This document shows positions 44,143-52,378 of a stretch of 64,000 nucleotides of DNA, piece by piece (within the stretch, counting starts at the first letter, position 1; every line of letters starts with the position of its first letter). This stretch comes from SYOC01 sp964441775 (GTDB taxonomy: Bacteria; Desulfobacterota; Binatia; Bin18), in NCBI GenBank assembly GCA_964441775.1, contig CAYTVL010000006.1:143609-207608 (forward strand). Direction: 5' to 3'. The notes beneath the pieces were generated by a model, which saw nothing but the letters and a program-made list of their open reading frames with translations, was not told the DNA's origin and searched no databases. Made by a program: the position numbers and the translations under genes.

Positions 44143-44712
44143 TTAGAACGTGGCTGACAATCCCGGGAGCGCCGCGAGCGTCTTCAAATCGTACACTGTC
44201 ACGGCGCCGCCACGATTGGCCGCGAGTTCTAACACCGCCACAGTTCCTGGCTGCGCCGCATAATTGTGGGGAAACGTGGGACTCCCCGGGTTCACTACCA
44301 AGACGCCGTTGTACTGTTTGATGCTCTCGACATGGGTGTGGCCGCATACGATGAGGTCGGTGCGCTGTTTGAAATAAAATTCCATCGTGCGCTCGATCGG
44401 CCATTTGGGAAATTCTTCGGGATCAAGCACATCGTGCACCAAGCCCAGCGTATAGCCCGCCGCGGTGGTCACGGCGGCTTCACGGAGGCGCGGGTCTTCA
44501 GGAACCACTTCGCGCCCGCCTGAGCCATCGTCGCCGTTGCCGCGACAGGCGAGGACCGGGGCGATTTCTTCGAGCCAATTCAAAACATCGAGGCAATGTA
44601 AATCACCTGCATGGAGGATTAAATCGACGTTGCTAAACACCGTGCGCACTTGCTGGGGCAGCTCTGGCATGGCCTCGGGGATATGCGTGTCGGAAATCAG
44701 TCCAATCTTCAT
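44143..44712 (-). CDS. YfcE-type metallophosphoesterase
   Basis: A 189-residue phosphodiesterase-like protein. ATG 44712, with AGGTGA upstream, is preferred over the longer frame. Motifs: KIGLISDTHIPE (GD/DxH), LILHAGDLHCLD, CRGNGDD (GNxD), VCGHTHVES (GHTH) and VNPGSPTFP (metal His region). These fit the YfcE/MJ0936 phosphodiesterase group. The substrate is not known. It is upstream of the CoA-transferases on the minus strand but separated by 44 bases. Confidence 0.88.
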   Translation of the reverse strand: MKIGLISDTHIPEAMPELPQQVRTVFSNVDLILHAGDLHCLDVLNWLEEIAPVLACRGNGDDGSGGREVVPEDPRLREAAVTTAAGYTLGLVHDVLDPEEFPKWPIERTMEFYFKQRTDLIVCGHTHVESIKQYNGVLVVNPGSPTFPHNYAAQPGTVAVLELAANRGGAVTVYDLKTLAALPGLSATF

Positions 44713-44808
44713 GAGCGTCACCTTTCGCTGCGCCTGACTATAGCGTCTGGACACATGGGGGGCAACGTGAAATGAATACATAATCTTATGATGACAGGGG
44801 GTGGCGTT

Positions 44809-45975
44809 ATGCCTGAGATGCAGGAATCACGCATGCCGCTCACGACGCTCAGCGAGGACGAGCAACTCTTTCGGGATATGGTGCGGGGGTTTGCTGAGCA
44901 AAAGGTCAAACCGCACGTCATGGAGATGGATCGAGCGGGTCAACTGCCGCGCGAACTGATCAATGAACTGTTTACGCTCGGCGTCATGGGTATTGAGATT
45001 CCCGCGACGTATGGCGGCGCCGGCGCGAATTTTCTCATGGCCATTCTAGCGATTGAAGAACTTGCACGGGTTGATCCTGCGGTGGCGGTGTGTGTCGACG
45101 TGCAAAACACTCTGGTGAACAATGCCCTAGTCCGCTGGCTGACGCCTGCCCAGCAAAGCCGCATCTTGCCGCGCCTGGCGCACGACACCGTAGGCGCGTA
45201 TGCACTGTCAGAGTCCGGATCAGGGAGCGATGCGTTCGCGATGGCGACCCAGGCCCGACTCGATGGCGATGCGTTTGTCCTCAATGGCCGGAAAATGTGG
45301 ATCACCAACGGCGCCGAGGCGGAAATCTATTTGCTTTTTGCCAATGCCGATCCCCCTAAAGGCTATCGGGGCATCACGGGCTTCGTGGTTGAACGGGACT
45401 TTCCTGGTTTTAGCGTGGGCAAAAAAGAAGACAAGTTAGGGATTCGCGCGAGTTCGACGTGTGAACTCATTCTTGACGAGGTCCGCGTGCCCCGCGCCAA
45501 TGTGGTGGGGGAAGTGGGGCAAGGCTACAAAGTGGCCATCGAAACGTTGGATGAAGGGCGCATCGGCATTGGCGCACAGATGCTCGGTCTCGCGCAAGGC
45601 GCTTTTGAAGCGGCGCTGACGTACTCGAAAGAACGCAAACAATTCGGAAAAGCGATCTCGGAATTTCAAGGCATTCAGTTTCAGCTTGCGGAAATGGCGA
45701 TCGAAATCGAGGCTGCGCGCTTAATGGTCTACAACACCGCGCGCCTCAAGGAGAGCGGGGCTTCGTTTGTCCGCGAATCCGCCATGACGAAGTATTTCTG
45801 TTCGCAAGTCGGTGAACGCGTGGCGTCGCAGTCGCTGGAAATTTTTGGCGGTGTCGGCTTCACTAAAGATTTCCCCGCCGAGAAATTCTTCCGCGATTCC
45901 AAAATCGGCAAAATTTACGAAGGCACCTCGAACATTCAACTGCAAACCATCGCGCGTACTTTTTTGGGGAGATAA
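44809..45975 (+). CDS. acyl-CoA dehydrogenase
   Basis: A 388-residue FAD enzyme that makes 2-enoyl-CoA from acyl-CoA. I use ATG 44809, as AGGGGGTGG lies just upstream; ATG 44788 is possible. YALSESGSGSDAFAM and WITNGAEAEIYLLFA bind FAD and substrate, and the FGGVGFTKDFPAEKFFRD region leads to KIYEGTSNIQLQTIAR, with the catalytic Glu in YEGT. Divergent from the phosphoesterase. The MBL hydrolase follows after two bases, so they are co-transcribed. Confidence 0.95.
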   Translation: MPEMQESRMPLTTLSEDEQLFRDMVRGFAEQKVKPHVMEMDRAGQLPRELINELFTLGVMGIEIPATYGGAGANFLMAILAIEELARVDPAVAVCVDVQNTLVNNALVRWLTPAQQSRILPRLAHDTVGAYALSESGSGSDAFAMATQARLDGDAFVLNGRKMWITNGAEAEIYLLFANADPPKGYRGITGFVVERDFPGFSVGKKEDKLGIRASSTCELILDEVRVPRANVVGEVGQGYKVAIETLDEGRIGIGAQMLGLAQGAFEAALTYSKERKQFGKAISEFQGIQFQLAEMAIEIEAARLMVYNTARLKESGASFVRESAMTKYFCSQVGERVASQSLEIFGGVGFTKDFPAEKFFRDSKIGKIYEGTSNIQLQTIARTFLGR

Positions 45976-45977
45976 AC

Positions 45978-46856
45978 ATGGCGCAACCAACTCGTATCGT
46001 TAGCGACACCATGGCCGGGCTGCGCATGCCCGATTTCGATATCTGGAGCGACCGCGTCTCCACCGTACTCGGGAAGAATCCTGGTCCATTTACCGGCCCC
46101 GGCACGAACACGTACCTGGTTGGCAAAAGCAAGCGACCGCTTTTGCTTGATACTGGCATCGGCCTGGAGGTGTACGACCCGCTGCTGGAACAGGGACTAT
46201 CCGAAACCAAGGGCGCGAACGAGTTGCAAGAGATTATTCTGACGCACGTGCATCAGGACCACATCGGCGGCGCTGCACGGGTGCGCGCGCGCTTTGGCGA
46301 TCTGAAGGTGTCGAAGAAGGCGTGGCCCGGTAAGGATGAGGCCTATAACTTTTTGCCCTTGGCTTACCTCGAAGACGGCGCGCGCATCGAAACCGATGGA
46401 GCCACGCTGCGAGCAATCCACACCCCGGGACACGCGAAGGATCATCTCTGCTACTACCTGGAAGAAGAAAAGGCGTTGTTCACTGGTGATCTCGTGCTCG
46501 GCGCCGGGACGACAGTGGTGCCGGAAGAGGGCGGTGGCCTGATCGAGTATATGGCTTCACTGCGTAAACTTCTGCTGCTTGATCTGGCGGTCATTTATCC
46601 CGCGCATGGCCCGGCGATCCGCGATCCTTACAAGAAACTCAACGACTACATCGCTCACCGCGAGCTGCGCGAGCAGCAAATTCTCGACGCTATGAAAGCG
46701 GGGCTCAGTGAGATTCCGGTGATGGTAAAACGCATCTATACCGACGTACCGGAGTTCCTCCACGGCGCGGCGGGCAACTCGGTCCTGTCTCATCTCAATA
46801 AACTTTTGAAAGAAGGGACTGTACGGCAAGAAGGAGAGCGGTGGGTGTTAGTCTGA
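45978..46856 (+). CDS. MBL-fold hydrolase (LACTB2-like)
   Basis: A 292-residue metallo-beta-lactamase-fold protein. Its N-terminal NPGPFTGPGTNTYLVG segment, metal motif LTHVHQDHIGGAARV, HTPGHAKDHLCYYL and FTGDLVLGAGTTVV, and the C-terminal helical tail match the LACTB2-type hydrolase/ribonuclease branch. It starts two bases after the acyl-CoA dehydrogenase stop, so it is translationally coupled. A thioesterase or an RNA/nucleotide hydrolase role is possible. Confidence 0.88.
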   Translation: MAQPTRIVSDTMAGLRMPDFDIWSDRVSTVLGKNPGPFTGPGTNTYLVGKSKRPLLLDTGIGLEVYDPLLEQGLSETKGANELQEIILTHVHQDHIGGAARVRARFGDLKVSKKAWPGKDEAYNFLPLAYLEDGARIETDGATLRAIHTPGHAKDHLCYYLEEEKALFTGDLVLGAGTTVVPEEGGGLIEYMASLRKLLLLDLAVIYPAHGPAIRDPYKKLNDYIAHRELREQQILDAMKAGLSEIPVMVKRIYTDVPEFLHGAAGNSVLSHLNKLLKEGTVRQEGERWVLV

Positions 46857-46946
46857 GGAGAAGAAAGTAGTCGCCATTTGGTAGGCAGCAGAAGTAGAGC
46901 TTCCGCTAGAGGACGCGGCACCGAGCATGCTGGAGATGGTTGAAGT

Positions 46947-47312
46947 ATGCATCCCAAATTGAAAGAAGCGATCGCTTTGTTTAATCGTCGCGAATACTTC
47001 GCCTGCCACGAAGTGCTCGAACCGGTGTGGCAGACGGCGGAAGAAGCGGACAAAACGTTTTACGAGAGCCTCATCCGTTTCGCGACTGGATTGCATACTC
47101 GTTTTCATCGTCATAATCGCCAGGGCGCCATTAATCTGCTGACACAAGGACTGATGCGGATCGAAACGTATCGTCCCTCCTATCTCGGCGTTGACGTAGC
47201 GCGGCTGTACGATGATATCAATACTCACCTCACGACCTTGAAGGCAACGGAAGAAACCGAGCCCGGGTTCATGGAACGGTGGCGCGCGCCGCGCATTCGC
47301 ACGGTGAGCTAA
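46947..47312 (+). CDS. DUF309-family protein
   Basis: A 121-residue helical protein with the DUF309 signature: LFNRREYFACHEVLEPVWQ, then ATGLHTRFHRHNRQGA, containing several His residues that may bind metal. The function is not known. It starts 90 bases after the MBL gene. The stop overlaps by four bases the stop of the convergent DUF4124 gene. Confidence 0.85.
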   Translation: MHPKLKEAIALFNRREYFACHEVLEPVWQTAEEADKTFYESLIRFATGLHTRFHRHNRQGAINLLTQGLMRIETYRPSYLGVDVARLYDDINTHLTTLKATEETEPGFMERWRAPRIRTVS

Positions 47313-47947
47313 CGACGGCGTAATTTTTTGGCGTGGATGATCCGGCCAGACGTCGTTTTCAGTGAGCCCCGCTGATGCGCGCCGTAAATAGGACCGTCCG
47401 AGGTACTGCACCGGGGCGCAGCCTCCCATGTAAACGAGCCGCCCACTGGCGTTATATAGTCTCCTTCGAAAGACGCCTCTTCACCAGCCATGATCAAATC
47501 CGAGCGCGCCGCCGTGGCGAAGTTCCCGTCTAAATTTCCTAATTCATCAAAGATCGCCACCTCAACCGCCGGCTCTTGGCATGGACTTGTTCCTCTCATG
47601 TGAATCACGCCAGAAAGGTGTAAGTGACCATTGGGAACCAGTCCTGCACGGGTGCGAGACAGACTGGGCAACCCATGCAACAGTCGAGGCTGTCGCTCGA
47701 AACGGATGTCACTTTTCTCCCCACGGCTACGCACGTTTCGCTCCTCTGCGGATTCTTTGGGCAAACTACCCGTGTGTGAGTAAGGAATGTCTGTGGTGTT
47801 CAAAGGCGCTGCCGTAGGAGCGGACGGTGTATTGCTGTAATGAACGACGCCATTCTTATCTTCCCACTTGTAAATTTCTTGGGCCGACAACAGCGACATG
47901 GGAGACGTGGACACAACCACGAGAACTAGGGAAACCCACCGAAGCAT
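47309..47947 (-). CDS. DUF4124-domain exported protein
   Basis: A 212-residue protein beginning MLRWVSLVLVVVSTSPMSLLS with a cleavable signal peptide (AQE near the site), followed by EIYKWEDKNGVVHYSNTP, the DUF4124 signature. The rest is unrecognised and has EVAIFDELG and a WEAAPRC-type C-terminal region. AGGAGGAG lies eight bases before ATG 47947. It is exported to the periplasm or cell surface. The function is unknown. Confidence 0.82.
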   Translation of the reverse strand: MLRWVSLVLVVVSTSPMSLLSAQEIYKWEDKNGVVHYSNTPSAPTAAPLNTTDIPYSHTGSLPKESAEERNVRSRGEKSDIRFERQPRLLHGLPSLSRTRAGLVPNGHLHLSGVIHMRGTSPCQEPAVEVAIFDELGNLDGNFATAARSDLIMAGEEASFEGDYITPVGGSFTWEAAPRCSTSDGPIYGAHQRGSLKTTSGRIIHAKKLRRR

Positions 47948-48117
47948 TTGCAGTCTCCTCCTCATTGTATTTTTGTGGAGCCTCTCTAAATTTATATAAT
48001 CTGTTTTCGTCTTTCCGAGCAAGAGCAAATATCGCTACGGGAAAAGGGGGTGCTTCTTGCGCTCTGGTCTGGTACACTCGGCAACCTCACACTTTCACGC
48101 GAGGAGTATGTGTTGTT

Positions 48118-49191
48118 ATGAAGCCCACGATCGCGGTCACCTTGACCGACAAGCCGAAGCCGAAGCCGCGCGACGAAGACCTCGTCTTTGGTCGCACCTT
48201 TACCGACCACATGTTTTTGCTGGACGGCGTGGCCGACCAAGGGTGGCAGAATCCTCGTGTAGTACCCTATGGACCGCTTTCGCTGGACCCATCGGCGGCG
48301 GTGTTACATTATAGTCAAGAAATTTTTGAAGGACTCAAAGCGTATCGCTCACCTCGGAACACTATTCTTCTGTTCCGACCCGATAAAAACGCCATGCGCA
48401 TGCAGCGTTCAGCGGCGCGCATGTGCATGCCGTCGGTGGATGAAGAGTTATTTATTGAGGCGATCAAAAAACTGGTTGCTATCGACAAAGCGTGGGTGCC
48501 GCATGCGCCGGGCACGTCGCTCTACATCCGTCCGGCTATGATCGCCACCGAAGCGTTCCTCGGCGTGCGTCCCGCGAAAACGTACAGCTTTTTTATTATC
48601 CTATGCCCCGTCGGCGCGTATTATGCCGAGGGCTTCAACCCGGTCAAGATTTTGGTCGAAGACAAATATGTGCGCGCGGTGAAGGGCGGAACCGGTGACG
48701 CCAAAACCGGCGGCAACTACGCGGCGAGCCTAGCGGCTGGAGAAGACGCGCATCATCATGGATGCGCGCAGGTGTTGTATCTTGACGGTGTTGAACGGAA
48801 ATATATCGAGGAAGTCGGTTCGATGAACATCGCCTTTGTCATTGACGGCAAGCTCGTGACGCCGTCGCTGAGCGGAAGTATCCTTGACGGCGTTACTCGC
48901 GATACCGTCCTCCAACTAGCCCATGACTGGAAGATTCCCGTCGAGGAGCGCCTGATTGCGGTTGATGAAGTAATCGCCGCAGCGGCCAATGGCCGCCTGA
49001 GTGAGGCCTTTGGCACAGGCACAGCGGCGGTCATTTCGCCGGTCAGCGCTTTTGTCTACAAAGGCGAAGAAATAAAAATCGGCGACGGTAACGTCGGCCC
49101 ACTCGCGCATAGGCTTTTTAGCGAGATCTCTGACATCCAGCGCGGTCTCAAGCCCGATCCGCACGGCTGGGTGGTGGAGGTGGAGGCGTGA
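48118..49191 (+). CDS. ilvE: branched-chain-amino-acid aminotransferase
   Basis: A 357-residue fold-type IV PLP aminotransferase, of the BCAT2 long type. It shows HYSQEIFEGLKAYR, the PLP lysine in KGGTGDAKTGGNYAASL, and VEEVGSMN-like EEVGSMNIAFVIDG near the middle, with RGLKPDPHGWVVEV at the end. It catalyses the last step of valine, leucine and isoleucine synthesis. ATG 48118 has GAGGAG about 12 bases upstream. The DUF6883 gene follows after seven bases. Confidence 0.94.
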   Translation: MKPTIAVTLTDKPKPKPRDEDLVFGRTFTDHMFLLDGVADQGWQNPRVVPYGPLSLDPSAAVLHYSQEIFEGLKAYRSPRNTILLFRPDKNAMRMQRSAARMCMPSVDEELFIEAIKKLVAIDKAWVPHAPGTSLYIRPAMIATEAFLGVRPAKTYSFFIILCPVGAYYAEGFNPVKILVEDKYVRAVKGGTGDAKTGGNYAASLAAGEDAHHHGCAQVLYLDGVERKYIEEVGSMNIAFVIDGKLVTPSLSGSILDGVTRDTVLQLAHDWKIPVEERLIAVDEVIAAAANGRLSEAFGTGTAAVISPVSAFVYKGEEIKIGDGNVGPLAHRLFSEISDIQRGLKPDPHGWVVEVEA

Positions 49192-49198
49192 GCGGATC

Positions 49199-49531
49199 AT
49201 GGCCAAGCTCCCGAACGGTGAGAAGGCGATCATTCCTGTGGAGAAGTTGGTGGATTATTGCTTGAATCCACAGCATGCGCGGGGAAAGGATAAAGCGCGA
49301 GTTTTTGCTTCTGCACTTGGCATTACCAGAAACAGCGCGAATCAGCTTCTTGTTCTTGTCAGGCAGGCCGCGATTGGCGGTGAGGTTACCAAGGAAACTA
49401 TCACTGCCTTTGGCCGGTATTATCGTGTAGATTGGCGGATTCCTTTGCATGCTGGAGTGGTGTTACGGACAGTTTGGGAAATTGCTGTGGAGACAGAAAT
49501 CCCTCGGCTCGTTTCCGCGTTTATTTTGTGA
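49199..49531 (+). CDS. DUF6883 protein, possible toxin-like half of a pair
   Basis: A 110-residue protein that fits the DUF6883 pattern: IPVEKLVDYCLNPQHARGKDK, an ARVFASALG segment, and a C-terminal RIPLHAGVVLRTVWEIAVE leading to PRLVSAFIL. The function is not established. It is followed by a DUF4926 gene after 15 bases, a pairing I have seen often in sequence data and that suggests a toxin-antitoxin or immunity relation. The start is seven bases after ilvE, but no functional link with ilvE is expected. Confidence 0.75.
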   Translation: MAKLPNGEKAIIPVEKLVDYCLNPQHARGKDKARVFASALGITRNSANQLLVLVRQAAIGGEVTKETITAFGRYYRVDWRIPLHAGVVLRTVWEIAVETEIPRLVSAFIL

Positions 49532-49546
49532 AGGAACCCTAAGAGT

Positions 49547-49828
49547 ATGATTCAACCACAACTTCTTGATGTTGTTGCATTACTACTTCCCATACCTTCC
49601 GAAGCTTTACAAATGATCGACGAACAGTACGATCTTTCTTCCGGGCTTGAAGCAGGTTCGGTGGGTACTGTCGTGGAGATTATTAGTCGGGAGGCCGAGC
49701 CACCAATATTTCTCGTAGAATTCAGCGATTCAGCCGGTCGTGGATATGCTTTCGCAACCGTCCCTGCGGAAGCTCTCCTTGTTTTACACTATGAGCCGTC
49801 AGAATCGTTAACGGCTCCTCAAGCGTAA
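49547..49828 (+). CDS. DUF4926 protein
   Basis: A 93-residue protein with GAAGGAACC upstream of ATG 49547. LLDVVALLLPIPSEAL and the GSVGTVVEIISREAEPPIFLVEFSD segment, with a GTVVE turn and a beta-rich fold, match DUF4926 (small SH3-like). It is coupled to the DUF6883 gene. A role as immunity or antitoxin is inferred from pairing only. Confidence 0.78.
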   Translation: MIQPQLLDVVALLLPIPSEALQMIDEQYDLSSGLEAGSVGTVVEIISREAEPPIFLVEFSDSAGRGYAFATVPAEALLVLHYEPSESLTAPQA

Positions 49829-49949
49829 GGAATTACCCTTGAGGAGGAGCATCCTGCCTCGGAGCAAGTCCGGGATGAAATCCTCGGCGACCTTAGCGCT
49901 GCTGCGTTGCATTTATATGCAATGTCTGGGTTTTTGATTAGAGCGTTTG

Positions 49950-50627
49950 ATGGGAAATCGTAGCGTTGCACGGCAGGCCTGTCCACTCTTCTTTGCGCTT
50001 GTGGCTCTCCTCCCTACTCGCCTATTCGCCGGGGAGCCATCGCCTGGCATGGAGCTGGAAACCACAGAACGCTCCCCGCAAGAAGATCTTCTCGTCGAAC
50101 ACTACATCAACCGCGCCACTTATCAACGTGAGGTGTGGCTGGTCCCGGCCAACCAGTCGTCTCATCGTGTGTTGCTCTACACGCATGACCGATCGGTGGA
50201 GGTCCTTTTCTCCCCGGATGAGCGGCGGCTGATCGTCAACGACTTTTTCGGAAGCGACATCGCCGCGCCTCACTTGTTCCGCCGAGGCCGGGGCTTTCAG
50301 TACGACGAGGTTAAGGCGGCTAAGATTACTGAGAAAACGTGGCGGTTTGTTGGAAGGCGCTACCCGCTGGTGTTGCAGCGCGACTTCGGCCACCGGTATG
50401 TCCAGGTCATGCGGTGGGCAAGCGACTCGCGGGCATTCTTGGTCGCCGCATTCGGTCATTTGGACCGCGCGAGGGTGCGCGCACTCGATCCATACCTGTG
50501 CGTCTTCCCACTACCCAAGCTGCGCCCCAGCCTGAATCTTAGCCTAATGAATCGTGGCCTGATGCATCGTGTCGCGCGCCATGCGCGTCATGGGGGAGAA
50601 GCGACTCCAAGTGGTCCTTGGAGATAA
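49950..50627 (+). CDS. exported protein of unknown function
   Basis: A 225-residue protein. ATG 49950 gives a signal peptide, ending near LPTRLFAGE; the ribosome site is weak. The mature region contains VEVLFSPDERRLIVNDFFG and HRYVQVMRWASDSRAFLVAAF, which resemble beta-propeller-type strands, and a short C-terminus ending in a PSGPWR tail. I do not recognise its family. It stands alone and is followed by a MITE-like repeat. Confidence 0.6.
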   Translation: MGNRSVARQACPLFFALVALLPTRLFAGEPSPGMELETTERSPQEDLLVEHYINRATYQREVWLVPANQSSHRVLLYTHDRSVEVLFSPDERRLIVNDFFGSDIAAPHLFRRGRGFQYDEVKAAKITEKTWRFVGRRYPLVLQRDFGHRYVQVMRWASDSRAFLVAAFGHLDRARVRALDPYLCVFPLPKLRPSLNLSLMNRGLMHRVARHARHGGEATPSGPWR

Positions 50628-50926
50628 GGACTACGGGACAAAACTCCTCCAGTCTGGCAAACCGTCAACGTGTCATTGCGAGGGGAGCGAAGCAATCTTT
50701 GCTTTAGGTTTTCGATTCTTGCGAGATTGCTTCGTCGTCTACGACTCCTCGCAATGACAGGCTCCTTGATTTCCGTTCGTGGGTTTTGTCTCAAAGTCCT
50801 AAGAAACAAAGCCTCTTTGTTACGGTCTCACTGCCCTATAGAGAAGCTTTTGAGGTAGATTCGTTCTGTACCGCTCTGGAGCGCGGGCGATTCATGCCCA
50901 CGCTCCAGTTACGGGAGAGGAAAGGA
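50628..50926. other. repeat-bearing intergenic region
   Basis: No gene is visible. It holds the palindromic element at 50671-50761 and a stretch up to the flavin reductase stop that shows nothing further. Confidence 0.5.
50671..50761. repeat. MITE/REP-like inverted repeat (GTCATTGCGAGG...)
   Basis: The left arm from 50672 begins GTCATTGCGAGGGGAGCGA and reads on to AAGCAATCT. The right arm from 50724 begins AGATTGCTTCGTC and ends CTCGCAATGAC. The arms are near-complementary, with a short AT-rich centre. The motif GTCATTGCGAGG...GCGAAGCAATC is widespread as an intergenic palindrome in environmental bacterial genomes. Confidence 0.8.
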
Positions 50927-51442
50927 CTATCCTCCGTATTTGGCGCCGATCTCTTTGAGGGTCAGGGCGTCGATATCAGCTTTGGGATTGGCTTCGACCG
51001 TCTTTTGTACGTCGTCTCGTAGACCGCCTTCAATCACTTCGCCGACAACGACGCTGTGGTCGCCATATTCATGAAAGCCCACGACTTTGCATTCCACCCA
51101 TGCTGGGGCCTCGCTGACGATTGGGCAGCCAGTGTTCGGACCAGACTGATAAGCGAAGCCGCCCATCTTGCCGCCCTCGGGCTCTACATGTTTGAAGAAG
51201 GCAAAGGCGTGGCCCTTTTGGCCGGTCCCGAGAAAGCTTAGGGAGAATTGTTTGGTGTTCTTCACCATCCCGTGCGCGCCGGAGTCGCCTTTCACTCCGA
51301 TCACCACCAGGGGCGGCTTAAAGGACGCTTGTGTGGTCCAGTTCACCGTCGCCAAAGTCTGTTTGTCGCCCTCTTTGGCGCCGAGCACTTGAAGACCGTA
51401 GGGAATCATCAAAAGGGCAGATTTTTTTGCCTGCTCGTTCAT
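50927..51442 (-). CDS. flavin reductase-family protein
   Basis: A 171-residue FMN-binding split-barrel protein. ATG 51442 has AAAGGAG eight bases upstream. The N-terminal ALLMIPYGLQVLGAKEGD, the TTQASFKPPLVVIGVK and QFSLSFLGTGQKGHA segments fit flavin reductase (FMN-binding, Rv1155/NTAB-like). A reductase supplying reduced flavin is likely; a direct partner such as a monooxygenase is not next to it. It is downstream of the 3-hydroxyacyl-CoA dehydrogenase by 73 bases. Confidence 0.84.
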   Translation of the reverse strand: MNEQAKKSALLMIPYGLQVLGAKEGDKQTLATVNWTTQASFKPPLVVIGVKGDSGAHGMVKNTKQFSLSFLGTGQKGHAFAFFKHVEPEGGKMGGFAYQSGPNTGCPIVSEAPAWVECKVVGFHEYGDHSVVVGEVIEGGLRDDVQKTVEANPKADIDALTLKEIGAKYGG

Positions 51443-51515
51443 GCTTCGCACTCCTTTCTTCTGTGATTGAGCAGACGATAGCCGCCACTTGCCGTAGTTG
51501 TCAACTCACGTCCGA

Positions 51516-52376
51516 TTAGGCTTTGCCGTAATCGTAGAAGCCTTTGCCGGCTTTTCTGCCCAAATAGCCAGCGGCCACATAGTTACGCAGCAGAGGACAG
51601 GGACGGTATTTGTCATCACCTAAGCCGTGATGCAGCCGTTCGAGCACTGCGAGGCAAGTATCAAGACCAATCAGATCCGCCAGTGCGAGCGGCCCCATTG
51701 GCTGGTTGGTGCCGAGTTTCATACCCTGATCGATGTCTGGAACACCGCCAACGCCTTCGTACAATGCATAGATGGCTTCATTAATCATCGGCAACAAGAT
51801 CCTGTTGACAATGAAGCCAGCATAATCCTTGGCGAGAATGGTGATCTTGCCCATACGCTTGGCCAGCGCATCAACAATTTGTAAGGTGTCGTCCGCTGTG
51901 GCCAGCCCACGGACAATTTCTACCAGTTGCATAACGACTGGCGGATTCATGAAGTGCATGCCGATGACTTTTTCTGGTCGTTTCGTCACGGCGCCGAGCT
52001 GCGTTAACGAAATAGACGACGTGTTGCTGGCGAGGATGACGCCGGGGCGCGCGACCTGGTCCAGCTCCTGAAAAAGCGCCTTTTTGATTTCGTAGTCTTC
52101 CGGCGCGGCCTCGATAACCAGATCCACGTCGCGCATATCATGCATATTCGCGGTGCCGCGCATGCGGCCGATAATTGCTTGCTGTTCCGCTTCAGGCAAT
52201 TTGCCCCGTTCAGTCAAGCGGATTAAGCCGCGTTGGATATTCTCTAGGGAGCGGTTCACGATTGCTTGGGTAACGTCGTACAGTACGACAGAAATTCCGG
52301 CTTGGGCTGCGACTTGACCAATCCCGGCGCCCATCTGGCCGGAGCCGACAATCCCGAGGGTTTGCACGTCATTCAT
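51516..52376 (-). CDS. 3-hydroxybutyryl-CoA dehydrogenase
   Basis: A 286-residue NAD(P)-dependent 3-hydroxyacyl-CoA dehydrogenase. ATG 52376 gives an N-terminal Rossmann start, LGIVGSGQMGAGI. The catalytic His is in GMHFMNPPVVM, the Glu-His pair region follows, and the C-terminal domain has DYAGFIVNRILLPMINEAI and GKGFYDY. Stand-alone 3HB-CoA dehydrogenases act on acetoacetyl-CoA, which may feed PHA or butyrate metabolism. It starts two bases beyond the ispH stop, so it is coupled to it. Confidence 0.93.
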   Translation of the reverse strand: MNDVQTLGIVGSGQMGAGIGQVAAQAGISVVLYDVTQAIVNRSLENIQRGLIRLTERGKLPEAEQQAIIGRMRGTANMHDMRDVDLVIEAAPEDYEIKKALFQELDQVARPGVILASNTSSISLTQLGAVTKRPEKVIGMHFMNPPVVMQLVEIVRGLATADDTLQIVDALAKRMGKITILAKDYAGFIVNRILLPMINEAIYALYEGVGGVPDIDQGMKLGTNQPMGPLALADLIGLDTCLAVLERLHHGLGDDKYRPCPLLRNYVAAGYLGRKAGKGFYDYGKA

Positions 52377-52378
52377 AC

